Assembly (NCBI GenBank): GCA_031296355.1
Contig: JARLFX010000202.1
Location: 1-28,711, forward strand
Direction of reading: 5' to 3'
Source of the DNA: Acidobacteriaceae bacterium
GTDB taxonomy: Bacteria > Acidobacteriota > Terriglobia > Terriglobales > Acidobacteriaceae
DNA length: 28,711 nucleotides
The notes beneath the pieces are model-generated. The model was not told the origin of the DNA and did no database searches. It saw nothing but the letters and a program-made list of their open reading frames with translations. Positions 7,879 to 16,969 of this stretch are shown here, piece by piece (position 1 is the first letter of the stretch; each line of letters opens with the position of its first letter). The position numbers and the translations under genes were made by a program.

Positions 7879-8712
7879 GTGATCACCCAGGAATATCCGT
7901 CCATAGTGCAAGCGCCTGACGGTATCGTCCTGCGGCAGGGAACAGCCGTCGCCCAGCCCGGCTTTCCGCTCTCCATGGGCACCGGCCGCTACCAGGCGCG
8001 TCTGGCGCAGTCCCTCGCCGAGCGCGATGCCGCATGCCGCCTGCGCTTCGAAGTCTTCAATCTCGAGATGGGTGGCGGCCTGCAAGCCTCCTACCGCACC
8101 GGCCTCGATCAGGACGAGTTCGATCTCTTCTGCGACCACCTCATCGTCGAAGATCAGTGGGGAGGCGGCATCGTCGGCACCTACCGCATGCAGTCCGGCG
8201 CCGCCGCCGCCCGCAACGTCGGCTACTACAGCGCGCAGGAGTTCGATTTCTCGCCCTACGAATCGATCCGCAGCCAGGTGCTCGAACTTGGCCGCGCCTC
8301 GATCCACAGCGAGCATCGCTCCAGCGAAGTGCTCACGCTGCTCTGGCGGGGCATTGCACGCTACAGCCGTCTCAACGGCCTCCGCTACCTGATCGGTTGC
8401 TCCTCGCTCACCTCGCAGAATCCCCAGGCCGGCTGGGCCATGCACGGTCAGCTCACGGCGTACTTGTGCGAGCCGGAGTTCCAGACCGTGCCCACCACCG
8501 CCTATGCGCTTCCGCCTGCAACGCTGGCTCCTGAAGAAATGCCCCGGATCCCCAAGCTGCTGCGGACGTATATTGGTGTCGGAGCCAGGACGTGCGGCGC
8601 GCCTGCATGGGACAGGGAATTCGGCACCATCGACTTCCTTACGCTGCTGGACCTGGACAACATGACATCCGCTGCGAGGAACCGGTTCTTACTCGACGCT
8701 CCATTATCGTGA
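7879..8712 (+). CDS. OlsB-like GNAT N-acyltransferase (ornithine lipid synthesis)
   Basis: A 277-residue protein starting at GTG 7879. It has the hemolysin-like/OlsB subgroup pattern of the GNAT fold: LRFEVFNLEMG near 53, then D-x-D-x-FD-x-x-CDHLIVED, the strand GIVGTYRM, GYYSAQEFDF, the ELGRASIH core and YLIGCSSL. OlsB transfers a 3-hydroxyacyl chain from acyl carrier protein to the alpha-amino group of ornithine, giving lyso-ornithine lipid at the inner-membrane face. The next gene, an acyltransferase of the PlsC type, begins inside its stop codon, which is the classic olsB-olsA arrangement. No convincing ribosome binding site precedes GTG 7879; ATG 7975 is an alternative but would cut into the sequence just before the domain. 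Confidence 0.78.
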   Translation: MITQEYPSIVQAPDGIVLRQGTAVAQPGFPLSMGTGRYQARLAQSLAERDAACRLRFEVFNLEMGGGLQASYRTGLDQDEFDLFCDHLIVEDQWGGGIVGTYRMQSGAAAARNVGYYSAQEFDFSPYESIRSQVLELGRASIHSEHRSSEVLTLLWRGIARYSRLNGLRYLIGCSSLTSQNPQAGWAMHGQLTAYLCEPEFQTVPTTAYALPPATLAPEEMPRIPKLLRTYIGVGARTCGAPAWDREFGTIDFLTLLDLDNMTSAARNRFLLDAPLS

Positions 8713-9461
8713 CGCTCTTTCGCGGACTGCCGCGAATGCTTCTGCTGGTGGCCACACTGCTGCAGTGCCTGGCCTCCTTCGCCCTGCTTGCTCTGCGTGG
8801 GCGGATCACCGTCCGCGACCGCGCCGCGTGGATGCAGCGCTCCTGCCAGCTCACGCTGCGGCGCATGGGAGTTCAGTTCTCCGTCAACGGCCCGCTCCCG
8901 TCCGGTGGCCTCATCGTCGCCAATCACCTCAGCTATCTCGACATCCTGTTCGTTGGCGCTACCGTGCCGTGCGTCTTCGTCTCCAAGCGCGAGATCCGTT
9001 CCTGGCCCATCGTGGGCCTGCTGGCGTCGCTCAGCGGCACCATCTTCATTGATCGCTCCAGTTCCACCAGCACCGCAACCGTGGCCGCGCAGATGGCCTC
9101 TCTCCTGTCACAGGGAGTAGCCGTGCTGCTCTTTCCCGAGGGCACCAGCTCTGACGGCTCCGCCGTCCTGCGCTTCCACTCTTCGCTCTTTGAGCCTGCG
9201 GCCCGGGGCGGCATCCCCGTCACCGCGGCGGCCATCCGCTACGCCCTGCCCGGTCACGCTGAAAAAGACCTCTGCTACTACGGCGATATCCACTTCGCCC
9301 CCCACCTGCTGCAAACCCTGGGTAGACAAGGCATTACCGGAACCATCACCTTTGCGCCCACCTGCCCCGGCTATTCTGACCGCCGCACCGCCGCTGCTGA
9401 AACCTGGGCGCAGATCACCGCCATGCGCCAGCCGGCCTACTCCAGCCAAGCACTCGCCTAG
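8709..9461 (+). CDS. OlsA/PlsC-like 1-acyl O-acyltransferase
   Basis: A 250-residue protein from GTG 8709; the GTGA overlap with the upstream stop (TGA 8710-8712) implies translational coupling. A membrane-entering hydrophobic stretch (9-30) is followed by the acyltransferase motif NHLSYLD, with H73 and D78 as the HX4D catalytic pair. SKREIRSWP near 92, GTIFIDRSS and FPEGTSSDG (142-150) are the remaining PlsC-family blocks. Proteins of this type move an acyl chain to the sn-2 position of lysophosphatidate (PlsC) or to the hydroxyl of lyso-ornithine lipid (OlsA). The coupling to an OlsB-like gene favours the latter. The two cannot be separated by sequence alone. Confidence 0.85.
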   Translation: MTLFRGLPRMLLLVATLLQCLASFALLALRGRITVRDRAAWMQRSCQLTLRRMGVQFSVNGPLPSGGLIVANHLSYLDILFVGATVPCVFVSKREIRSWPIVGLLASLSGTIFIDRSSSTSTATVAAQMASLLSQGVAVLLFPEGTSSDGSAVLRFHSSLFEPAARGGIPVTAAAIRYALPGHAEKDLCYYGDIHFAPHLLQTLGRQGITGTITFAPTCPGYSDRRTAAAETWAQITAMRQPAYSSQALA

Positions 9462-9536
9462 CTGTTTTCCACTCCTGCTTCGCCATCCCTCTTTCTGGAC
9501 ACCACCCGACCGTTTTTGAGCATCCAAAGGTATGTG

Positions 9537-9554
9537 GCGTAGCGTATGCTACGC
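9537..9554. promoter_or_regulatory. Palindrome upstream of the His-rich gene
   Basis: GCGTAGC-GTAT-GCTACGC, with perfect seven-base arms, ends 17 bases before ATG 9572. It may be an operator or a hairpin in the leader. No regulator is assigned. Confidence 0.4.
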
Positions 9555-9571
9555 AGTTGGAGTGCCTTAAT

Positions 9572-9793
9572 ATGCCAAACAATAGCCATATCGCAGCAGC
9601 AGAGCAGCACGAGCATGCGGCGCACGCGCATCGCGCGGCAGCAGCAAGCCACAATGAAAACGACCACGAAAGTGCCAAGGAGATGTCCAAGCGTGCTCAT
9701 GAACACTCCGTACTGGCCCATGAACGCTCGGTAGAGGCCTTGCGCCGCTCCGAACGCAGTCAACCCAAGCCCGACCTTGTAGACAGCTTCTAG
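9572..9793 (+). CDS. Tiny Ala/His-rich helical protein
   Basis: A 73-residue, highly charged protein rich in Ala, His, Glu and Ser (IAAAEQHEHAAHAHRAAAA, then SKRAHEHSVLAHERSVEALR). No Cys, no Trp and no hydrophobic core are seen; it should be one or two amphipathic helices or partly disordered. Short proteins with AAxHHE-type repeats occur in many soil bacteria and are of unknown function; metal binding or stress roles are suggested only by composition. GGAG at 9559-9562 precedes ATG 9572 by nine bases. An upstream palindrome and a strong terminator directly behind the gene make it a neat single-gene unit, which supports its being real despite its length. Confidence 0.75.
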   Translation: MPNNSHIAAAEQHEHAAHAHRAAAASHNENDHESAKEMSKRAHEHSVLAHERSVEALRRSERSQPKPDLVDSF

Positions 9794-9832
9794 GCCCCTT
9801 CCGGAGCGTCTAACTTCATATCCAGTAACAAC

Positions 9833-9869
9833 CAAAGGCTGCGAAGTGATTCGCAGCCTTTGTCGTTTT
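9833..9869 (+). terminator. Rho-independent terminator of the His-rich gene
   Basis: Thirteen-base perfect arms (CAAAGGCTGCGAA, 9833-9845, and its complement 9850-9862) close on a GTGA tetraloop (GNRA type) and are followed by TCGTTTT. Confidence 0.88.
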
Positions 9870-9941
9870 GTCAGGCTCAAACCCATTTATCCAGTAGTCA
9901 CAGAAATCTTGGTAGCATTACTCTCACGGAGGGACGTGATC

Positions 9942-10718
9942 GTGGGTATTATGGCAGCCGAGCGGCCTGAGACAGGTGCTCTGAGTAAGGTTCCGCAGGT
10001 CACCCTGATCTTCTGGCTCATCAAGATCCTCGCCACCACCGTGGGCGAGACCGGCGGCGATGCCCTCTCCATGACTCTCAAGCTGGGTTACGCCACCAGC
10101 AGCATCATCCTGCTCGGCTTCTTTGCCGTCACGCTTACCGCGCAACTCATCTCCCGGCGCTATCACCCCGTCTTTTACTGGGCCGTCGTCGTCGCCACCA
10201 CCACCGTTGGCACTACCACCTCAGACTATCTTGACCGCACGCTCGGCCTCGGCTACATCAAATCCTCCCTCATGCTCTTTGCCGCAGTTCTTGTTGTCCT
10301 GGCCATCTGGCACTTCGTGACCGGCAAGATTGCCGTCGATCACATCACCACCCGTCCCAACGAAATCTTCTACTGGCTCACCATCCTCATTTCCAATACG
10401 CTGGGCACTGCCCTGGGCGATTTCACCGCCTCCTCCACCGGCCTCGGCTTCGAGCGTGGAGCGCTCATCTTTGCCGGCCTGATCGTCCTGGTCGCCGCCG
10501 CCCACTTCTTCACGCCGATTCCGAAGAGCGTACTTTTCTGGGCGGCTTACGTTCTCACCCGCCCCCTCGGCGCCACCCTCGGAGACACCCTCACCAAGCC
10601 TCACAGCGAGGGCGGACTGGCCCTGAGCACCATCGCTTCCTCGCTCACTATCGCGGTTGTGATGATCGTCCTCATCGCTCTCACCTCGCGCCGCCGCATC
10701 CCGTCCCAGACCGCTTGA
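9942..10718 (+). CDS. DUF347-repeat (COG4705) membrane protein
   Basis: A 258-residue, almost wholly hydrophobic protein with four internal repeats, each a helix carrying an xxxTxGxTxxD-like signature. They begin near residues 24 (FWLIKILATTVGETGGD), 78 (FYWAVVVATTTVGTTTSDYL), 143 (FYWLTILISNTLGTALGDF) and 198 (LFWAAYVLTRPLGATLGDTL). The alternating helices give about eight membrane spans. This is the COG4705/DUF347 family of integral membrane proteins; a specific substrate is not established from sequence. GTG 9942 is taken as start because GGAGGG (9928-9933) lies eight bases upstream; ATG 9951 is 17 bases away. The acidic residues repeated in each unit could line an ion path, which is inference. 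Confidence 0.85.
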   Translation: MGIMAAERPETGALSKVPQVTLIFWLIKILATTVGETGGDALSMTLKLGYATSSIILLGFFAVTLTAQLISRRYHPVFYWAVVVATTTVGTTTSDYLDRTLGLGYIKSSLMLFAAVLVVLAIWHFVTGKIAVDHITTRPNEIFYWLTILISNTLGTALGDFTASSTGLGFERGALIFAGLIVLVAAAHFFTPIPKSVLFWAAYVLTRPLGATLGDTLTKPHSEGGLALSTIASSLTIAVVMIVLIALTSRRRIPSQTA

Positions 10719-10955
10719 GCCGGGTTATTTTCTTCCCGTCCCCGTTTTCCTCTATTTACACCCTCATCCATATGGTTTGCACCATTGCTGCGCCTTGTGC
10801 ATCTGTGTCATAGGGAATAGGCTCAAAAATCGTCAGAAGTTCAGCCAACAAAACCCGGACGAAACGGGGCCGAAAAGAGAATTCCACAGGCAAATTCAGG
10901 CTTTTTTACCGTCCTGTCACATTTAACCCTGTAGATGCCAGTACCTACAAGATAA

Positions 10956-10971
10956 CCACTACATCTTGTGA
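10956..10971 (+). promoter_or_regulatory. NrdR-box-like site upstream of nrdJ
   Basis: CCACTACATCTTGTGA matches 11 of 16 positions of the NrdR box ACACTATATATAGTGT and ends seven bases before the -35 element. NrdR represses ribonucleotide reductase genes when dATP is high. Known sites usually come in pairs about 31-32 bases apart; no clear second copy is visible. Confidence 0.4.
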
Positions 10972-10978
10972 TTTAATG

Positions 10979-11007
10979 TTGACATGCCCCATGGACGGGG
11001 ATACTTT
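10979..11007 (+). promoter_or_regulatory. Sigma70-type promoter of nrdJ
   Basis: TTGACA (10979-10984) and TACTTT (11002-11007) are separated by exactly 17 bases. Transcription should begin near 11014, leaving a 5' leader of about 230 bases before ATG 11241. Confidence 0.65.
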
Positions 11008-11240
11008 CGTTCCTGCAGCACTACACTCTGGCAGGACCCAATCGACAGGCAAGCTTCTGAAGGGGCGAATTCGGCCCCGAGTTTTCCACAGAGCAGTCGG
11101 CGGGGATTCTTGCCCTTAAAAACGCTGAACTTTCACTTTTGGCTTTACCGTTTCCACCGCAGTGCCAGTCCCCGTAACGCTGCCTTACCCGGAGCCCAAT
11201 CGATCCGGAACGAATCTAATAGATAAGCAGGAGTATCACC

Positions 11241-14423
<3,183 letters not shown>

Positions 14424-14462
14424 TCCTGCGCGGACGGCGAATCGCGGCTTTTTGTGGGTTTA

Positions 14463-14521
14463 CGCATAAGATTAAAGTTGTACCGCATAAGCTTAAAGTC
14501 GACACCCCATAAGGTTAAAGT
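14463..14521. repeat. Three iteron-like direct repeats, probable IS21-type end
   Basis: CGCATAAGATTAAAGT (14463), CGCATAAGCTTAAAGT (14484) and CCCATAAGGTTAAAGT (14506) share CATAAGNTTAAAGT and start 21 and 22 bases apart, that is two helical turns. Read on the minus strand they give ACTTTAANCTTATG. Multiple evenly spaced copies are typical of transposase-binding ends of IS21-family elements. No istA/istB genes follow, so it would be an orphan end. The family assignment is inference. Confidence 0.55.
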
Positions 14522-14541
14522 CCTTATGGGGTGTGTTTCTT
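14502..14541 (+). terminator. Possible terminator of nrdJ (strong hairpin)
   Basis: ACACCCCATAAGG (14502-14514) and its exact complement (14522-14534) flank TTAAAGT; GTTTCTT follows. The arms include the last direct repeat, so the hairpin may instead belong to the transposon end. Confidence 0.4.
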
Positions 14542-14677
14542 GAAGCTAAGTGTGACCCTATCGTGTAGCGGACCGGTGCGCGGATGCCGCCGGTGAGGAT
14601 TGGTCGCCGCAGAGCGGGTCAAGCATGGCTTCCGCAATCGGGCAGAGCGACGTCGCACCGCAATTCGCGCTCACTGG

Positions 14678-15535
14678 CTATTCTGGCGGATGCTCGCCCA
14701 TGAATTTCTCCACGGAAGCGGCGAGTCGTTCAACATCCTGTTCTTCAACAAGTTCATGCTCGACCTGCAGATGTTCCGACAACAATCGCTTCGCACGCTC
14801 GTATTGTTTCATGTGCGATTCACGAGATGGCTTTCCTAGCAGGAGATAAAGTTTCCCCATCTCTGGATTGGTGGAGAGGGCTGTCGCAATGCCTAAATAA
14901 TTGGTGGCCTTCTCCTTCAATGAGTCAGCACGTACATAGTCGAATGATGCGGACTCTAGCACGTGCCACTTTCCGTTCTTGAACGCCCTCGGAAAGGTGT
15001 ATTCAAATTCATCAGCAGAGAAGGTCTTCTCAGATAGCTTTTCGAGTATTTGGTGGTTTCGCAGCGGCTGCAGGAAGACGTTCCACACAGCCTCATCGTC
15101 GCGATTGTTTATCTGCTCCCTTTCGTACTGTGAACTGACGAATCTGGAAAACAGATGCCTCAATTCTATTGAGGCATCATGAGTTATACCTGATAAAACT
15201 GTGCGGCACTGGAAACTCATCCCGGAGTCTGGGAATAACTTCATCACTAGGTTCGTCAACGTTGAGCTGCCATCTGGGAAAAGTTCGGGTTCGTTGAGCC
15301 GTCTACTCATGCGCTCGACTTCGAGTTGCAAGCGATACACAAACTTACGGTAGTGGTCGCCGTCGAACCCAGCAAATGCCTCCGACAAGCGTCTATATCG
15401 AGTATCAAACTTCGCTGCAAAAAACGTCTCCGCTGGCGTAATGGACAGCAGCATGACGCCGATATTTAGGCTTTCGTCTGCCACGGGGTCGTGCACGTAC
15501 CTGACGGTGACATATTCGTAAGGCTGCATATTCAT
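14678..15535 (-). CDS. DUF3037 protein, partner of the HipA-like kinase
   Basis: A 285-residue protein. The N-terminus (YEYVTVRYVHDPVADESLNI then GVMLL) is the hallmark of DUF3037, a family of unknown activity in which a TVRYxPxxxxxExxNVGVxL start is conserved. The rest is mixed helix and strand, charged, soluble, without signal or membrane segments; the end is helix-rich (KRLLSEHLQVEHELVEEQDV). ATG 15535 overlaps the TGA of the upstream kinase gene (TGATG), with GGGGAG six bases before it, so synthesis is coupled. DUF3037 genes commonly sit beside HipA-like kinases of this subgroup. A role as partner or antitoxin is inferred from the arrangement only. Base composition is more AT-rich than in the flanking genes. 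Confidence 0.85.
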   Translation of the reverse strand: MNMQPYEYVTVRYVHDPVADESLNIGVMLLSITPAETFFAAKFDTRYRRLSEAFAGFDGDHYRKFVYRLQLEVERMSRRLNEPELFPDGSSTLTNLVMKLFPDSGMSFQCRTVLSGITHDASIELRHLFSRFVSSQYEREQINNRDDEAVWNVFLQPLRNHQILEKLSEKTFSADEFEYTFPRAFKNGKWHVLESASFDYVRADSLKEKATNYLGIATALSTNPEMGKLYLLLGKPSRESHMKQYERAKRLLSEHLQVEHELVEEQDVERLAASVEKFMGEHPPE

Positions 15536-16349
15536 CAAACACTCCCCTGCAGTTCAAGCTCGAAAACGCCCAAGTGCTCACGGATGGCACTCAAATGAGA
15601 CCGAACTTTGTTTGCATTTGAATCCCAGTCGTCTGGAATCCACGACGTCATGAGTTCCAGGACATTATCCGATAGGGCAACCATCGCGTCTATGTTGTCA
15701 GTCCAACTCACAAGGTCCTTCTTGGCTTGAATTCCACGGTGGCACAAATGCTTTGATGCGATTCCATGCTTCGAAACTTCCCATGGAGCCCCAAGATTCC
15801 CGATGAGGTGCAGAAAGCTGAAGCATTGGTCGAAGTCAAATGCAATCAGCTTTGTGCCTTTCATCGCGCAGTTTGGGCGATTCGGCAATCTATCGGGGTT
15901 CTGTAAGGCCAAATCGAATCCATACAGAAGCGTCCTGGCCGCCAGCTCCTCCGGAGCTGAAGAAATCTCCGATGGGGGGAAGGACAATCCACCCCTAAGA
16001 AATTCGCAGCCCGCTGCGATACCCGGCCTTATTTGAAAGCCGAAACGAGTCAACAATGGATTCGTCGAATTTGCGAAAGCATCCGAGATGACAACAATCG
16101 CAGGTTCCGGGGTGTTGAGTCCATACCTACGTGCCAAAACGTTACCGAGTAGCTCCTGAAGTATCAAGGAGCCCGTTACTTCAGGGTTGCCCAAGGCTTT
16201 GATTACAAATTCTTTTCGGGCTGGCAGTTCCGGCACATCGGTATAAGACAGATTGAATTGCCAATTTCAGAGCAGTCGACGACTAACGGCTTCGTGCGCC
16301 CATTCTCCAAAACGGTTCGGAAACTGACTGCTTGCCATCTCTTTAACAT
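15535..16349 (-). pseudogene. HipA-like kinase (HipA_2 type) broken by a one-base frameshift
   Basis: The downstream 233 residues read in one frame. They show a kinase-like lysine strand (EFVIKA), a helix with Glu (LQELLGNVLARRYGL), the catalytic-loop-like LQNPDRLPNRPN (near 15900-15870) and a metal-binding-like IAFDFDQCFSF (near 15840). The expected N-lobe start, WQAVSFRTVLENGRTKPLVV, lies upstream in another frame, beginning at ATG 16349. The two frames join exactly if one A is added to the AAA run (plus strand TTT at 16265-16267), giving a 271-residue protein of usual length. In the sequence as given, the upstream frame ends at TAA and the downstream frame has an in-frame TGA just 5' of the join. 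Translation could only restart at GTG 16236, without the N-lobe strands. HipA-type kinases phosphorylate proteins such as aminoacyl-tRNA synthetases; the target here is unknown. Confidence 0.75.
16265..16267. other. Homopolymer at the HipA-like frameshift
   Basis: TTT on the plus strand (AAA in the gene). One extra base here restores GAA-AAT-TGG and fuses the N-terminal and C-terminal frames. It is either a true mutation or a sequencing/assembly error in a short homopolymer. Confidence 0.6.
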
Positions 16350-16450
16350 TGGATTTGTTTGTGTGCAAAGCATTAGGTGCTGTCGGCCAAGTGTAGCAGA
16401 GTGGGCACACATGACGGCCTAATGTTACGTCAGCATCCTCACGGTGATGG

Positions 16451-16690
16451 GTGGATGCGGCAGAGTACAAGCACCTTGTCCTGGGGTTGATCTTCCTCAA
16501 GTATGTATCCGATGCCTTTGATGAGCGGCGGCGTGAAGTTGCAAAGCTGCTTGTGGACCCGGCTTCTGAGCTGTACTTTTCGGACAACGCCAAGGAACAA
16601 GCCAAGGCACTTGAGGACCGGGACTACTACACCTTGGCCAATGTTTTCTGGGTGCCGCAGGCTGCGCGATGGGAGGCGCGGCTGCAGAGG
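16451..16690 (+). pseudogene. hsdM: Fragment of type I modification subunit hsdM
   Basis: About 75 residues match the N-terminal domain of HsdM, the methyltransferase subunit of type I restriction-modification. Matching blocks are [22 protein letters not shown], split here as DAAEYKH and [15 protein letters not shown], followed by [20 protein letters not shown]. In intact HsdM this lies about 30 residues from the start and is followed by several hundred residues with an NPPF/Y motif. Here an in-frame TGA sits two codons before the homology, and after ARWE the similarity stops; the frame runs on without resemblance to 16762. No hsdS or hsdR is present. It is a relic of a lost restriction system. 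Confidence 0.85.
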
Positions 16691-16818
16691 AGGAAATTGG
16701 GCAAGGTATCTCTCCGATTTCTCCATCATAGGGCTCGGACACGGCAAAATCCATCGGGATAAAACGACGTGCACTGACCGATTTACGTGTTCATTTGGCC
16801 AGTAACTGATGGAATAAA

Positions 16819-16829
16819 TGGTCTTACCA
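16819..16829. promoter_or_regulatory. TGGTCTTACCA operator-like palindrome
   Basis: TGGT-CTT-ACCA with AAA before and ATTT after, seven bases upstream of the -35 element of the pectinase gene. TGGTNNNACCA-type sites, often in TTGGTATACCAA-like context, are bound by GntR/FadR-family sugar-acid regulators such as UxuR/ExuR. That fits a polygalacturonase operon. The binding protein is not in this window. Confidence 0.5.
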
Positions 16830-16836
16830 ATTTATC

Positions 16837-16865
16837 TTGACAGCTCCATTTGGCCTGATGATAAT
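16837..16865 (+). promoter_or_regulatory. Sigma70-type promoter of the pectinase operon
   Basis: TTGACA (16837-16842) and GATAAT (16860-16865) have a 17-base spacer. Transcription should start near 16872, about 100 bases before the gene. Confidence 0.7.
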
Positions 16866-16969
16866 TGGCCCGCTCTCAAACCCAGATAGCGTCTCGTGGT
16901 GAAAGCGACCGAGGCGTGAGCCTGTCTGCTCTGCCATCGCAATAAGAACAAAGCCCTGAGGTCACGCCA

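Larger units (their letters stand above)
10719..11240 (+). other. Long intergenic/leader region before nrdJ
   Basis: About 520 bases without a credible gene. It contains an NrdR-box-like site, a good promoter and a leader of roughly 230 bases. Within the leader are a small hairpin at 11062-11078 (GGGGC/GCCCC arms) and a TTTTCCACA at 11082-11090 resembling a DnaA box. I looked for a cobalamin riboswitch, because nrdJ is B12-dependent, but found no convincing B12 box. Confidence 0.6.
14424..14677. other. Junction region between nrdJ and accessory patch
   Basis: This stretch holds the three direct repeats at 14463-14521, the hairpin at 14502-14534 and, beyond 14535, about 140 GC-rich bases without a supported gene. 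Short frames through it (for example 14600-14839) only overlap the DUF3037 gene in antisense. Confidence 0.5.

Noticed and set aside
7695..7982. 95-codon minus-strand frame in the gap before the OlsB-like gene
   Set aside because: No domain, overlaps the start of the OlsB-like gene and lies over a repeat-like sequence.
9458..9886. 142-codon minus-strand frame covering the His-rich gene
   Set aside because: Hydrophobic Cys-rich reading without a ribosome binding site; it would cross the strong terminator at 9833-9862. The plus-strand gene has a site and terminator.
11082..11090. DnaA box TTTTCCACA in the nrdJ leader
   Set aside because: A single 9-mer with one mismatch to TTATCCACA is expected by chance; the other candidate at 10880 is weaker.
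11014..11240. Cobalamin riboswitch in the nrdJ leader
   Set aside because: No recognisable B12 box or the usual long paired stems; only short hairpins. Left as a question for a covariance-model search.
16763..16815. Possible further coding sequence after the hsdM relic
   Set aside because: The frames (for example [18 protein letters not shown]) match nothing recognisable and are interrupted by stops.
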